The notes: generated by a model not told the origin, from the sequence alone. Positions 1-12,178 are shown, numbered from the stretch's first letter. The stretch: DNA of 64,000 nt from Clavaria fumosa (GCA_951802425.1 OX637796.1:1550001-1614000), one strand, 5' to 3'. A program made the numbers and translations.

Positions 1-2703
1 GTGGATCTAGTGGACTAGGTGCAGCAAGTAGGTGTAGGTCTAGTGGACTAGTTGCAGCTATTAGCTGTAGATGTAGTGAACTAGTTACAGCTAGTAGCTG
101 TGGGCCTAGTGGACTAGTTGCAGTTGCAGCTACTAGCAGTGGGCCTAGTGGACTAGTTGCAGCTAGTAGGTGTAGGTCTAGTAGACTAGTTGCAGCTATT
201 AGCTGTAGATGTAGTGAACTAGTTACAGCTAGTAGCTGTGGGCCTAGTGGACTAGTTGCAGCTACTAGCCGTGGGCCTAGTGGACTAGTTGCAGCTATTA
301 GTTGTAGATGTAGTGAACTAGTTGCAGCTAGTAGGTGTAGGTCTAGTAGACTAGTTGCTGCTATTAGCTGTAGATGTAGTGAACTAGTTACAGCTAGTAG
401 CTGTGGACCTAGTGGACTAGTTGCAGCTACTAGCTGTAGATCTAGTGAACTAGTTGCAGCTAGTAGCTGTAGATGTAGTGAACTAGTTGCAGCTAGTAGG
501 TGTAGGTCTAGTGGACTAGTTGCAGCTATTAGCTGTAGATGTAGTAAACTAGTTACAGCTAGTAGCTGTGGGCCTAGTGGACTAGTTGCAGTTGCAGCTA
601 CTAGCAGTGGGCCTAGTGGACTAGTTGCAGCTAGTAGGTGTAGGTCTAGTAGACTAGTTGCAGCTATTAGCTGTAGATGTAGTGAACTAGTTACAGCTAG
701 TAGCTGTGGGCCTAGTGGACTAGTTGCAGCTACTAGCTGTGGGCCTAGTGGACTAGTTGCAGCTAGTAGCTGTGGGCCTAGTGGACTAGTTACAGCTACT
801 AGCTGTGGGCCTAGTGGACTAGTTGCAGCTACTAGCTGTAGATCTAGTGAACTAGTTACAGCTATTAGTTGTAGATGTAGTGAACTAGTTGCAGCTGGTA
901 GGTGTAGGTCTAGTGGACTAGTTGCAGCTAGTAGCTGTGGGCCTAGTGGACTAGTTGCAGCTACTAGCTGTAGATGTAGTGAACTAGTTACAGCTATTAG
1001 CTGTAGATGTAGTGAACTAGTTGCAGCTATTAGCTGTAGATGTAGTGAACTAGTTACAGCTAGTAGCTGTGGACCTAGTGGACTAGTTGCAGCTACTAGC
1101 TGTAGATGTAGTGAACTAGTTGCAGCTATTAGCTGTAGTTGTAGTGAACTAGTTACAGCTAGTAGCTGTGGACCTAGTGGACTAGTTGCAGCTACTAGCT
1201 GTAGATCTAGTGAACTAGTTACAGCTATTAGTTGTAGATGTAGTGAACTAGTTGCAGCTAGTAGGTGTAGGGCTAGTGGACTAGTTGCAGCTATTAGCTG
1301 TAGACGTAGTGAACTAGTTGCAGCTAGTAGCTGTGGACCTAGTGGACTAGTTGCAGCTACTAGCTGTAGATCTAGTGAACTAGTTACAGCTATTAGTTGT
1401 AGATGTAGTGAACTAGTTGCAGCTAGTAGGTGTAGGGCTAGTGGACTAGTTGCAGCTACTAGCTGTAGATCTAGTGAACTAGTTACAGCTATTAGTTGTA
1501 GATGTAGTGAACTAGTTGCAGCTAGTAGGTGTAGGTCTAGTGGACTAGTTGCAGCTATTAGCTGTAGATGTAGTGAACTAGTTACAGCTAGTAGCTGTGG
1601 GCCTAGTGGACTAGTTGCAGTTGCAGCTACTAGCAGTGGGCCTAGTGGACTAGTTGCAGCTAGTAGGTGTAGGTCTAGTAGACTAGTTGCAGCTATTAGC
1701 TGTAGATGTAGTGAACTAGTTACAGCTAGTAGCTGTGGGCCTAGTGGACTAGTTACAGCTAGTAGCTGTGGGCCTAGTGGACTAGTTGCAGCTACTAGCT
1801 ATAGATGTAGTGAACTAGTTACAGCTATTAGTTGTAGATGTAGCAAACTAGTTGCAGCTAGTAGGTGTAGGTCTAGTAGACTAGTTGCAGCTAGTAGTTG
1901 TGGACCTAGTGGACTAGTGGCAGCTACCAGCTGTTGGTCTAGCAGACTAGTTACAGCCATTAGCTGTGGATCTAGTGAACTAGTTACAGCTATTAGTTGT
2001 AGATGTAGTGAACTAGTTGCAGCTAGTAGGTGTAGGTCTAGTGGACTAGTTGCAGCTATTAGCTGTAGATGTAGTGAACTAGTTACAGCTAGTAGCTGTG
2101 GGCCTAGTGGACTAGTTGCAGTTGCAGCTACTAGCAGTGGGCCTAGTGGACTAGTTGCAGCTAGTAGGTGTAGGTCTAGTAGACTAGTTGCAGCTATTAG
2201 CTGTAGATGTAGTGAACTAGTTACAGCTAGTAGCTGTGGGCCTAGTGGACTAGTTACAGCTAGTAGCTGTGGGCCTAGTGGACTAGTTGCAGCTACTAGC
2301 TATAGATGTAGTGAACTAGTTACAGCTATTAGTTGTAGATGTAGCAAACTAGTTGCAGCTAGTAGGTGTAGGTCTAGTAGACTAGTTGCAGCTAGTAGTT
2401 GTGGACCTAGTGGACTAGTGGCAGCTACCAGCTGTTGGTCTAGCAGACTAGTTACAGCCATTAGCTGTGGATCTAGTGAACTAGTTACAGCTATTAGTTG
2501 TAGATGTAGTGAACTAGTTGCAGCTAGTAGCTGTGGACCTAGTGGACTAGTTGCACCTACTAGCTGTGGGTCTAGTCAGTTACTAGCTGTAGATCTGGTG
2601 AATTAGTTACAGCTACTAGCTGTGGATCTAGTGGACTAGTTGCAGCTAGTTGCTGTGGGTTGGTAGACTGGTTACAGCTATTAGCTGTGGATCTAGTCAG
2701 TCA
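1..2703 (+). repeat. 33-bp minisatellite array, left arm of P1
   Basis: Tandem units of 33 bp, with occasional 39-bp units carrying a 6-bp GTTGCA insertion. Each unit carries a short dyad CAGCT-NNN-AGCTG and usually an ACTAGT palindrome. Several unit variants alternate (GGGCCTAGTGGA, GATGTAGTGAA, GGTCTAGTAGA). A block around 1560-1911 recurs 501 bp later, which equals 14 units of 33 bp plus one of 39 bp, so there is higher-order repetition. Because unit lengths are multiples of three, one frame stays open from base 3 to 2606 (11-residue repeat rich in Ser, Cys, Ala and Leu). It has no ATG, so I treat it as structural rather than coding. Confidence 0.95.
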
Positions 2704-4339
2704 ATGATGTAGATTCCTTGCAATAAACTATTGTAATTACAATAGGTGGCCATTGTGAGAATGACTGAACAAACAATGGCAAACAAAATATGCCAAAAAT
2801 AAACACAAAACTCGAAATTGAGCAGCCCTGTGCCTGGTCCCTCAGGTACAGGTTACCAATCAAGCATAGCTGCTTTTGGTAAGCTGCTATGACTGTGGAA
2901 AAAATTTTGCATGGCTTGCAAAATATGACTTTTTATACACCAAAAAATCGGCAAAAATCAGGAGATTCCAGATCCGGACACCCCACATTTGTATCTGCCT
3001 TGGCTCAGTGTCAATTTGCAAAATACACAGAAAATATTCATTTTTCTACAGTTCTGCAGTACTCTGGCTTAAAAATGGATAGGAGAGGATACACACACCT
3101 ACACACACTACCTGTGGACATATGGGGAGGGTGTGGATTAGTTTAACAACTCACCCACCATCTCTGTCACCTCCCTGGAATCCATTACTAGGAATTAGGG
3201 TGTTATTGGCCTGGGAGCATGGCTATTTGTTATATTGCAAATTCCAGCCATCAGACTACACCTTATGACATCTAATACAATCACACAAAAGCCCATAATA
3301 TTTGGTGCAGAATTACAGATTCCCCATGTCTATTTTCTCAAAATTCTCAAAATCTCTCCCCAGACAGTCCCCTTTGTCAAATCACATATTCCTGTGGTCT
3401 GATAGCTGACAAGGTATGTGTGAATACATGTTCAAAGTTTGGTGAAGTTAGGCCAAGTTCTCAGGAAGATAGCCCAGAATGTGTCTTTTAGAGGACAGTC
3501 TAAAGTGAGAGCAAAGATGAAGGCAAGGATAAGGAAGACCTTGACTGTCCTCCAAAAGACTCAATCTGAGCTATCTTCTTGAGAACTTGGCCTAACTTCA
3601 CCAAACTTTGAACATGTATTCACACATACCTTGTCAGCTATCAGACCACAGGAATATGTGATTTGACAAAGGGGACTGTCTGGGGAGAGATTTTGAGAAT
3701 TTTGAGAAAATAGACATGGGGAATCTGTAATTCTGCACCAAATATTATGGGCTTTTGTGTGATTGTATTAGATGTCATAAGGTGTAGTCTGATGGCTGGA
3801 ATTTGCAATATAACAAATAGCCATGCTCCCAGGCCAATAACACCCTAATTCCTAGTAATGGATTCCAGGGAGGTGACAGAGATGGTGGGTGAGTTGTTAA
3901 ACTAATCCACACCCTCCCCATATGTCCACAGGTAGTGTGTGTAGGTGTGTGTATCCTCTCCTATCCATTTTTAAGCCAGAGTACTGCAGAACTGTAGAAA
4001 AATGAATATTTTCTGTGTATTTTGCAAATTGACACTGAGCCAAGGCAGATACAAATGTGGGGTGTCCGGATCTGGAATCTCCTGATTTTTGCCGATTTTT
4101 TGGTGTATAAAAAGTCATATTTTGCAAGCCATGCAAAATTTTTTCCACAGTCATAGCAGCTTATCAAAAGCAGCTATGCTTGATTGGTAACCTGTACCTG
4201 AGGGACCAGGCACAGGGCTGCTCAATTTCGAGTTTTGTGTTTATTTTTGGCATATTTTGTTTGCCATTGTTTGTTCAGTCATTCTCACAATGGCCACCTA
4301 TTGTAATTACAATAGTTTATTGCAAGGAATCTACATCAT
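2704..4339. repeat. Central single-copy inverted repeat of P1
   Basis: The segment from 2704 to about 3500 is repeated in reverse complement from about 3543 to 4339 (positions sum to 7043). The arms are almost identical. One clear difference is G versus A in the sequence next to GCTGCTTTTG (left) and its mirror (right). Mismatches increase over the last 40 bp towards a loop of about 42 nt (3501-3542). The arms hold only short, probably meaningless frames of 68 and 85 codons, present on both strands because of the symmetry. The same segment occurs in P2 at 19377-21012. Confidence 0.9.
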
Positions 4340-6033
4340 TGACTGACTAGATCCACAGCTAATAGCTGTAACCAGTCTACCAACCCACGGCAACTAGCTG
4401 CAACTAGTCCACTAGATCCACAGCTAGTAGCTGCAACTAGTCCACTAGGCCCACAGCTACTAGCTGTAACTAGTTCACTACATCTACAGCTAATAGCTGC
4501 AACTAGTCCACTAGGCCCACAGCTAGTAGCTGCAACTAGTCCACTAGGCCCACAGCTACTAGCTGCAACTAGTTCACTACATCTACAACTAATAGCTGTA
4601 ACTAGTTCACTAGATCTACAGCTAGTAGCTGCAACTAGTCCACTAGGCCCACAGCTACTAGCTGCAACTAGTTCACTACATCTACAACTAATAGCTGTAA
4701 CTAGTTCACTACATCTACAGCTAGTAGCTGCAACTAGTCCACTAGGCCCACAGCTAGTAGCTGTATCTAGTCCACTCGGCCCACAGCTACTAGCTGCAAC
4801 TAGTCCACTAGGCCCACAGCTAGTAGCTGCAACTAGTCCACTAGGCCCACAGCTACTAGCTGTAACTAGTTCACTACATCTACAGCTAATAGCTGCAACT
4901 AGTCCACTAGGCCCACAGCTAGTAGCTGCAACTAGTCCACTAGGCCCACAGCTAATAGCTGCAACTAGTCTACTAGACCTACACCTACTAGCTGCAACTA
5001 GTCCACTAGGCCCACAGCTAGTAGCTGCAACTAATCCACTAGGCCCACAGCTACTAGCTGTAACTAGTTCACTAGATCTACAGCTAATAGCTGCAACTAG
5101 TCCACTAGACCTATACCTACCAGCTGCAACTAGTTCACTACATCTACAACTAATAGCTGCAACTAGTCCACTAGACCTACACCTACTAGCTGCAACTAGT
5201 TCACTACATCTACAACTAATAGCTGTAACTAGCTCACTAGATCTACAGCTAGTAGCTGCAACTAGTCCACTAGGCCCACAGCTACTAGCTGTAACTAGTT
5301 CACTACATCTACAGCTAATAGCTGCAACTAGTCCACTAGGCCCACAGCTACTAGCTGTAACTAGTTCACTACATCTACAGCTAATAGCTGCAACTAGTCC
5401 ACTAGACCTACACCTACCAGCTGCAACTAGTTCACTACATCTACAACTAATAGCTGCAACTAGTCCACTAGACCTACACCTACTAGCTGCAACTAGTTCA
5501 CTACATCTACAACTAATAGCTGTAACTAGTTCACTAGATCTACAGCTAGTAGCTGCAACTAGTCCACTAGGTCCACAGCTACTAGCCGCAACTAGTCTAC
5601 TAGACCTACACCTACTAGCTGCAACTAGTTCACTACATCTACAACTAATAGCTGCAACTAGTCCACTAGGCCCACAGCTAGTAGCTGCAACTAGTCCACT
5701 AGGCCCACAGCTACTAGCTGTAACTAGTTCACTAGATCTACAGCTAATAGCTGCAACTAGTCCACTAGACCTACACCTACCAGCTGCAACTAGTTCACTA
5801 CATCTACAACTAATAGCTGTAACTAGTTCACTAGATCTACAGCTAGTAGCTGCAACTAGTCCACTAGGTCCACAGCTACTAGCTGTAACTAGTCCACTGG
5901 ACCCACAGCTAGCAGCTGTAACTAGTTCACTAGACCCATAGCTAGCACCTGCAACTAGTCCACCAGGTCCACACCTAGTAGCTGTAACTAGTCCACTAGA
6001 TCCACAGCTGTCAGCTGTATCTAGTCTACTAGT
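4340..6033 (-). repeat. 33-bp minisatellite array, right arm of P1
   Basis: Reverse-complement version of the 33-bp array. It is shorter (about 1.7 kb) than the left array of P1 and has its own order of unit variants, so it is not the mirror of that left array. Its last 150 bases before the terminal domain are identical to the right end of P2. The difference suggests deletion or unequal exchange within this arm. Confidence 0.9.
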
Positions 6034-6174
6034 CCCCCATGTACTACCTTTGACAAGTTAACTTGACAAGTTGACTGACCATAAGGATTCCTTGTCCAGC
6101 TGTAGCTGCAAAGAGTACACTATGAATTATACCTAACTGCTGTGTCTAGTTAATTATTTCATTCAGTACTACTG
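6034..6174. repeat. Terminal domain and right terminus of P1
   Basis: A non-repetitive 141-bp end common to all three visible P termini. It contains an internal dyad TTGACAAGTTAACTTGTCAA-like block and ends TTCATTCAGTACTACTG. Reversed, the terminus begins CAGTAGTACTGAATG. The CAG start recalls hAT or Zisupton-like ends, but no 8-bp target duplication can be tested here because the left flank is missing. Confidence 0.8.
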
Positions 6175-6207
6175 GAGGTGGCTGGGTAACTGGATAGGGC
6201 CGTGACA
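6175..6207 (-). mobile_element. LTR of family X, 5' fragment
   Basis: Read on the minus strand this begins TGTCACGGCCCTATCCAGT and continues CACCCAGCCACCT-like, matching the start of the family X LTRs at 11825 (minus), 38783, 42369 and 46730. P1 interrupts it after about 33 bases, and the rest would lie left of the window. It is probably a solo LTR inserted in the ORF that follows. Confidence 0.75.
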
Positions 6208-6957
6208 CAGCGTACCGGACCTGGTCGGGTCAAGAGCTGCGACGAATGTCGCGAAAAGCACATAGTGTGCAATTGGCCGGGAGAGCCGGAACGGGGGAAG
6301 AAAGCGGGGAAGCGGGTGGAGAAGCGAGCCGCAAGTCCAGGATCGGACGAGGCGGTGGTGCTGGCGCGGAAAAAACAACGGGCGGTGGGGTCGGAGCCGG
6401 GGCCGATGCCGGGGGAGATTGCTGCGGGGACTATGTTCCTGCAGGCGGCGCAGTGGCTCGTGTGGGAGTTGCGGGCTCTCTGAGCCACTGTCAAGGAGAC
6501 GGGGGAAATTTTCGTGAAGGAATTGGCGGCAGCCGATGGTCGGGCCCTACACCGGTCCCTACACCGGGAGGTGATGACGAAGCGGTGGGACCATATTATC
6601 GAGCAAGTCTCGATCAGTGTTGAGGAGAACATCCGTGCGAGTCTCACGAAGTCCGGGTTCGAAGTCCCGGAGTTGGGGGAAGACGCGGAGATGCCGGATG
6701 CGGAGCCGGAGACGGGAGCGGAGGGGAAAGCGGGTCCGGGGGTCGGGAGGAAGACGGACGCGGGTCCAGGAAAAAGGACGGAGGCGGATGTGGGGAAGGG
6801 GTCGGATAAGGGAGCGGGTCCGGGACCGGCTGCAGAAAAGACGGCGGGCACGGGTCCGGGACCCGCAAAGGCGGCGGATGCGGATGTGAGGGAGGGATCG
6901 GAGCCGGCCCCGGCTCCGACGGAGAAAGCAGCTGCAGGCAACAAGTTGCCTGCGTAA
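6208..6957 (+). pseudogene. Broken Zn-cluster-like protein, N terminus lost
   Basis: One reading frame of about 250 codons, entered from the X LTR without its own ATG and interrupted by a single TGA at 6481-6483. Near the start it has Cys-X2-Cys-X6-Cys followed by NWPG, the first half of a fungal Zn2Cys6 pattern. The second cysteine triad is absent. The rest is rich in Arg/Lys, then Gly/Pro/Glu/Ala repeats. The closest look-alike in the window is the antisense ORF of element B (27952-28959), which has CVWP at the same place in a full six-cysteine motif. I infer that this is the equivalent accessory ORF of a decayed LTR element, truncated by the X LTR. A host zinc-cluster regulator is the alternative. 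Confidence 0.5.
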
Positions 6958-9900
6958 GTACATAGTTTCCTTGATTCTTACTTAATGTACTTTTGCTTTT
7001 GTGCTCGGACTTGTGTGAATTAAGTCATGTGCGGAAATGGCGGAGATCGGAGTAAGTTCCGGGTGGTGTCGGATACGCAGAGTAAAAAATCTGCGACCAG
7101 CTCCTATGCAGGAGTTGGACTTCAAAACCTGTGAGTCGAGAGATGTCGGGGCTCGGATTCCGGGATTCGGAGTTTGTGCCGGAAGTTGGAATACGAATGA
7201 AACTTGTTCCTTGGGATGGCACTTCGGAGGTCATAGCATTACTGCGCTAAGTTGCTCCAAGGGTCGGATGGACAGATGTCCGGGTTCGGATTTCGGGGGT
7301 TGGATATGTGTTTCGGCAGCTTGACAATGGGATGGGACGTGGCGCCGGAAACAGGTTCAGATAGGCTCAGGTGGAATTTCTTATTCCCGAAGATCGGGGA
7401 AATTCCGGGGCTCGGAGTATTGCTGATTCGCAAATTCCGGTGGTGGGACGGATTTCGGATTTGGGGTCGGATATTACGTGTGTCGGAATCCCGTGTCTGT
7501 AAGGACTTGAGTGACAAAGAAATTAGTCAACTCCTCAGGTGACTGTGTCTCGCATTGGGATAATGATCCCTGGCTTGCAACCGGGTTCGGATGGTTCGGT
7601 GAAATATGTACGGAGGTTGATTTCCGTGATTTCTCCGGAGTCGGATGTTGCGGAGGAGTCTGTAGGCTTAAACTGGAGGACTTGATCTCTGCAGTTCATG
7701 CAGGAATTGCGGAACTTTGCAGATGGCCGGGCCATGCATAATCCCGGTGGGTTGGATTTCCGGGTAAGTCCGAGTTGACCGGCTTTCGGGTGGTTGTGTC
7801 GAGACTGTAGGACTTGTAGGACGTTTGGAAACTAAGTCCGGGTGTCCAGTCGGAGGGGTCCGGGATAAAGTCCGGACAGTCAGATTTCGCTTGTGCGGGG
7901 CCTGCAAGTTCGCGTCTAGTGGTCAGGTTTTGCTCATGCAAGCGTGCGGGTTTCGGGTCGGGTTTCAGAGTTTACGAGGTACGATGCCCGGAGGAGGATT
8001 TCGAGTGGTTTTGCCAAAGGTGTGGGTCGGAAATTGCTTCAAAGCCTAGAATGGCATAGCCACTCTCCCCCTCTTAGGGCAGAGGTCCCATCGATTCGGA
8101 GTTTCGGATTTTGGTTTCGGATTCCGGAGCGGGATCAGATTACCAGGTGGGGGCGGAATAGGGTTGGAAAGGAACTCCGGTTGCTGGACTCGACACAGTC
8201 AAAGTCTGAGTGGTTCCTGCCTGTTTGGGTTTCTCGTAGTCAGTGAATGCCTAAGCTGGGATAACAAATCCTTTGAGGTGCAAAGACTGAGGGTTTTGAA
8301 CATCTGTCAGGAGTTCCTCATGAGTAGTTCGACTATGCCGGAATAGAAAGTCCGGGAGTGGAGTATGACCGGAAACGATTTTCCGGATGTGGAGATCGCG
8401 GAAAATCGTGGCGACCGTCGGAGATGACAGTCGCCGAGGTGGAAAGCGTAGTAAGCATTGAACTTTCAACGTCTCGAATGCTCGAGACATTTTGCGGAGA
8501 GTTTCCGGGTGAGGGATATCGCCTAGTTCATAATAGCTGTACCACGGAGTCGGAGAATCGGATTTGCGGAGAATAATTCTCCGGACAGGGTTTGCGCAGC
8601 TTTGGAGTAAGTACTTTCCTTAGCCTTGCAGGGCTTCAGGCCAGTCCTGGGTGACAAAACTGTTTCCTAGGACCATGGCAGCCTGCTGGGTGAGGTCCGG
8701 GGTCCGGGGTATTCAACTTCCTTGCTTTTGGAAGGAGTTTCCCCAGGGTGTGCATAAGTGCGCGAGATCGGAGACGTCGGACAATATTCAGAGGTGTTGG
8801 AGATCGGTCAGAGGAAGTTCAGATTTGGCGGGGTGTCGGAGTGTTGAAATGCCGAAATGGCACTAGTCGGGTGGAAAGGCATGAGCCAATCGAGGGACCG
8901 TGAGTGGGTCCGAGGCGCGGGTTTTCCATAAGTTGCTTCTATGATGCGGACGAATGGAAGGTGAGCCGGAGATCGATTGCCATAAAAGATCTTTGCGCTT
9001 CCGGGGATGCCTTAAGGAATTCCGGGTGTTGCGGAATTGGTTTGCGGTTTCCGGGTGGTTCGGATTAACGACCCAGGAGTTCTTTGCCGAAGCGGAGACA
9101 ACCGTCTAGGGGGGACAGATACTCCATATGCGGAGTTAAGCGGACGGGTGGTGGATAAACCGGATTCAGAGGTAATGGGATCTCAGAAAGACTCGGAGTT
9201 CCGGGCGGGAGCAGGAATTGATTGTGCCATATTGCGGTCTCTTTTCCTGCTTCCAGTATTGACCTTGCGGTCGAACGGAGCTGATGTGTCAGTCAACACT
9301 TGACTTGGTGGGCATGTCGGTGGGGTTGCGGACTTCCGGAATTATGTCGGAGAGGTCCGCAGGTTCCGGGGGATGGAACCGGATGGAGGTTTCGTCCTGG
9401 GACTAAGTCTGGAACAAAAGGATTTTGATCTCCGAAGTTCGGTGATCACGGAGTAGGTTACTGCATTTTGAGGAATAAATGTCCGGTGCAGCAATCCGGA
9501 GTTTGGGAGTTTTGAGTTCCCAGTTTCAGATAATGCGACTTTCCTTTGTGTCCGGTAGTCCGGAAATTGGCACTGTCTCTGACCCAATGAACCAACAGGT
9601 TCTGGCGGGTGAGTCAGTAATATCCTGGGACTGCGGAGGAGGTTGAGTCGATCGGAGTGATGAGGAGATCTTGGGAAATGATTCCTGAGGTCGGGGAGTA
9701 GGTCGGAGATGGGATCGGATTTTGACGGATGTAAAACAATCCATCGGGAGTTGCCGGGATTTGACGGGGCAGAGTCGGAGAGGTTGGATTTGGTCAGATT
9801 GGTGTTTTCCGGACGCACAAGTGCGATGTCCGGGGTCAGTCGGAGTTTGGGGACTACGGAGACTGAACTACACGGAGATGGGCAGAGGTTATTGACAAAA

Positions 9901-10660
9901 GATCAGACGGGGTGGAAATCGCAAATGCGCCGAAGCAGAGCTCATAAGTCAAAAAATATCGACTTGAGAATTTTTCGGAATTTCGGAGTTTCTCGGAGGT
10001 CGGATCCATTGAAGGGGTTCGGGTTCCCTAACTCGCGATTATGCTGGGACTTGGTCTGGTGGACTTTGTAGTGGCATGGATTGCATCAGCGAGTTTTAGC
10101 GGGGCAGCGGAGTATTCTTGGCTGGTCAGGATAGTGATGTTGGGAATTGACGATTCACTTGGAGTTGTGGAAATGGGGTGTCGGCCTTTGTCCACTAAGG
10201 GAGTTGGAGGTCAACTGTGTCAGGTGAAGGAATTTCTCAGGACTAGAAAGCAGGAGTCCGGATACACTGTTATGTGTGTGCTTGGAGGGTCAGGGTGAAG
10301 TCTGGTCGGAGTTCGGATTTTGGGTCCGGGAGGTCCGGAGGTCCGGAGTTGGACTTCGGGGTTCAGGTGGGACTTTGGCGAACATATTGAAATGACGCCC
10401 TTACTGAGTCCTGGGTGTCCCATATTTCGGAGTTACAGGATTCGGGACTTCGGGTCCGGTGCTCGGGCGAGATGTCCAGGATGGACTTCGTCATATTCGA
10501 GGTGAGGGACAGATGGGAGGGTGGAGACGGAGTTCAGATGGAGTTCGGGTTTAACGAGTGACTAAGTAGAGGAGACGGAGGCCAGGAAGGAGGAGGGATA
10601 CGGAGTTCTGGAGTTCGCAGATGATTTCCGGAGGTCGGACGGATGGTGTGGGCTGTCGGG
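6958..10660. other. Gene-less region rich in TCCGGA/CGGAGT motifs
   Basis: No frame here shows family motifs, and all open frames are short and of mixed strand. The plus strand is dense in words such as CGGAGTTCGGA and TTCCGGA. The reverse complement of these words resembles the interior of non-autonomous element X1 (39608-42368), where the same CTCCGAACTCCGG words are partly decayed to CTCTGAACTCTGG. I read it as the interior of a related non-autonomous LTR element in minus orientation, but no second LTR proves this. Element A inserted at its right edge. Confidence 0.4.
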
Positions 10661-11097
10661 TGTCAGGACCCATTCATTTTTCCTTGCCCAAGCCGACTTC
10701 ACCCACATCCACGAGCTTCCCGACGACCCTCTACAACCTCGCGAGTCCCTCTATACACATCCGGGACCCGCTGTCTCCTTCCGGAAGCCTCTCCAACCTC
10801 CCCTGCGCTCACACGACACTCGCGACGCTTCCTATCACTTCACACTACGTGCATACTTCACCCGGACCCACCAATTCTATGCGCGACACACTGATACGCA
10901 TACTTCCACCAGCACGTGACTTGCCGTGCGGCACCCCCGGCGCTACCACTGCCAGCGCCAATACGTTACCAGCGTTACGACCGTTACTTGCATTACCAGC
11001 ATTACTCACATGACTACCCACCCATAGGTCACCTGCATCACTAGCGTCACCCACGTGATCGCTCTTATGATCTCGCGACCTTAACACTCAAACGCGC

Positions 11098-11825
11098 TGT
11101 TAAGATCTGATTCTTTGCTTCAAAGCAGGAGTGGGAGGGGTAGTGTAGAGGAGACCAAAAAGGAGGGTGGCAAAGGCGAAGCCAGAACGGAGCGGAGTCC
11201 GGTTGGAGTCCGGATCAGAGTTGCATGAGGACTTCTCCTCTACACAAAAGCTAGAAGGACTAGAAGGAGGTCAAAGGGTTGGGACTATGGCCTCAACTTA
11301 TGGGTTGTGCCACCACGTGTATACATGTCCCAATTTAACCTTGCTGGTACTTTGCTTTCCAGGACAAGGACCAGAAATAACGTTAATATTCGAACTGAGG
11401 ATCATGGAGACACATGGGGGTTTATATGCTACTAGGGTAGGGCATAGGGCAGACTGTGAAACATGAATATATCAAATGTACATAGTAATTTCACCTGAGG
11501 AGTGGGAAGGCATAGGTGATACATGTAAGACAAAGAATAAGTTCCCATGGGTAGTGGGCATCGTCCCAATGGTTACTAACCATGGACTAGCACCAAGGAA
11601 CATGCTAGAAACAAAGTCCATTCGGTCCGAAGGACCGATATCGAAGTCCGACGAAAGTCCGGACCGGAGTTTCGGACCCCGGAGCGGAGTCGGAGCGGAG
11701 GTGCCGGAGTTGGAGCGGAGATGCGTCGGAGATGCATCAGAGGTATTTCGGAGGCACTAGGAAGTGTATCGGAGGTATTTCAAAGTGATTAAGGGTGTTC
11801 TGGGTGACTGGATAGGACCGTGACA
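11098..11825 (-). mobile_element. Solo LTR of family X in LTR of A
   Basis: 728 bp. On the minus strand it starts TGTCACGGTCC and ends TCTTAACA. It is flanked by a perfect 5-bp target duplication CGCGC (11093-11097 and 11826-11830). Removing it restores continuity with the third A LTR (around 57600). This is the least CpG-decayed X LTR in the window. Confidence 0.93.
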
Positions 11826-12134
11826 CGCGCCACCAACGGTCAGCTGTATGAACACTTCAAATATGCGTCCCTTCTTCTCCTCAGTCATCTATAATTACAT
11901 TACTTATGATCCGAGAACCCCTCTGTAGTTATAGCGATGTATATACTTATTTAACTAGGTCGCGACCCGTGACAGGTCATCTTCGCGACCTTACCTATGC
12001 ATACCTAACCCCTCGCGACCTTAGTAGAACACGCGCCTAGTCACTTTACGACTAAACATACCCTGTACTACTATAGTCTTGTCGCCTGGCGACCTCTGTA
12101 CTTTCCCTTTTTCGTTATACTCTCTGTACATATG

Positions 12135-12178
12135 TATATAAGGTCTCACATGTACTTATGGTACTCTAGACTTGATAT
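12135..12178 (+). promoter_or_regulatory. TATA box and predicted RNA start of element A
   Basis: TATATAAG at 12135-12142 is followed 33 nt downstream by AGACTTGATAT (12168-12178). That 11-mer is exactly complementary to the ATATCAAGTCT found two bases after the LTR end. The spacing fits a TATA-driven start at the A of AGACTTG. The start itself is inferred, not measured. Confidence 0.75.

Larger units (their letters stand above)
1..6174. mobile_element. Foldback element P1 (left end outside window)
   Basis: A long inverted-repeat element. The outer parts are arrays of a 33-bp minisatellite, the inner parts are about 0.8-kb single-copy inverted arms, and the symmetry centre lies near 3521. The right end finishes ...CAGTACTACTG at 6174, the same terminus seen at both ends of P2. 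Alignment by eye with P2 places window base 1 at P2 base 16647, so only about 300 bp of P1 should lie outside the window. From base 261 to the centre P1 matches P2 at a constant offset of 16673. The first 260 bases differ by a net 27 bp. The right arm is about 1.2 kb shorter than the left. No transposase is visible, so the element is presumably non-autonomous. It lies inside an LTR of family X (6175-6207). The class of mobilising enzyme is unknown. Confidence 0.85.

Noticed and set aside
1917..2606. 229-codon ORF (also at 18590-19279 and 21799-21110) as a repeat protein gene
   Set aside because: It is translated minisatellite, begins at GTG, has no ATG, and exists on both strands only because of the palindrome. 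Kept as a remark on the open frame, not as a gene.
1..2703. CRISPR-like array
   Set aside because: Units abut directly with no unique spacers, vary internally, and the context is eukaryotic transposons. It is a minisatellite.
2876..4167. 68- and 85-codon ORFs in the central arms as transposon proteins
   Set aside because: Two frames overlap the same DNA, no family motif is present, and the repeated occurrence follows from the inverted duplication.
6159..6944. 261-codon minus-strand ORF opposite the zinc-cluster-like frame
   Set aside because: Ser/Ala/Pro-rich shadow of GC-rich sequence; the plus frame carries the cysteine motif.
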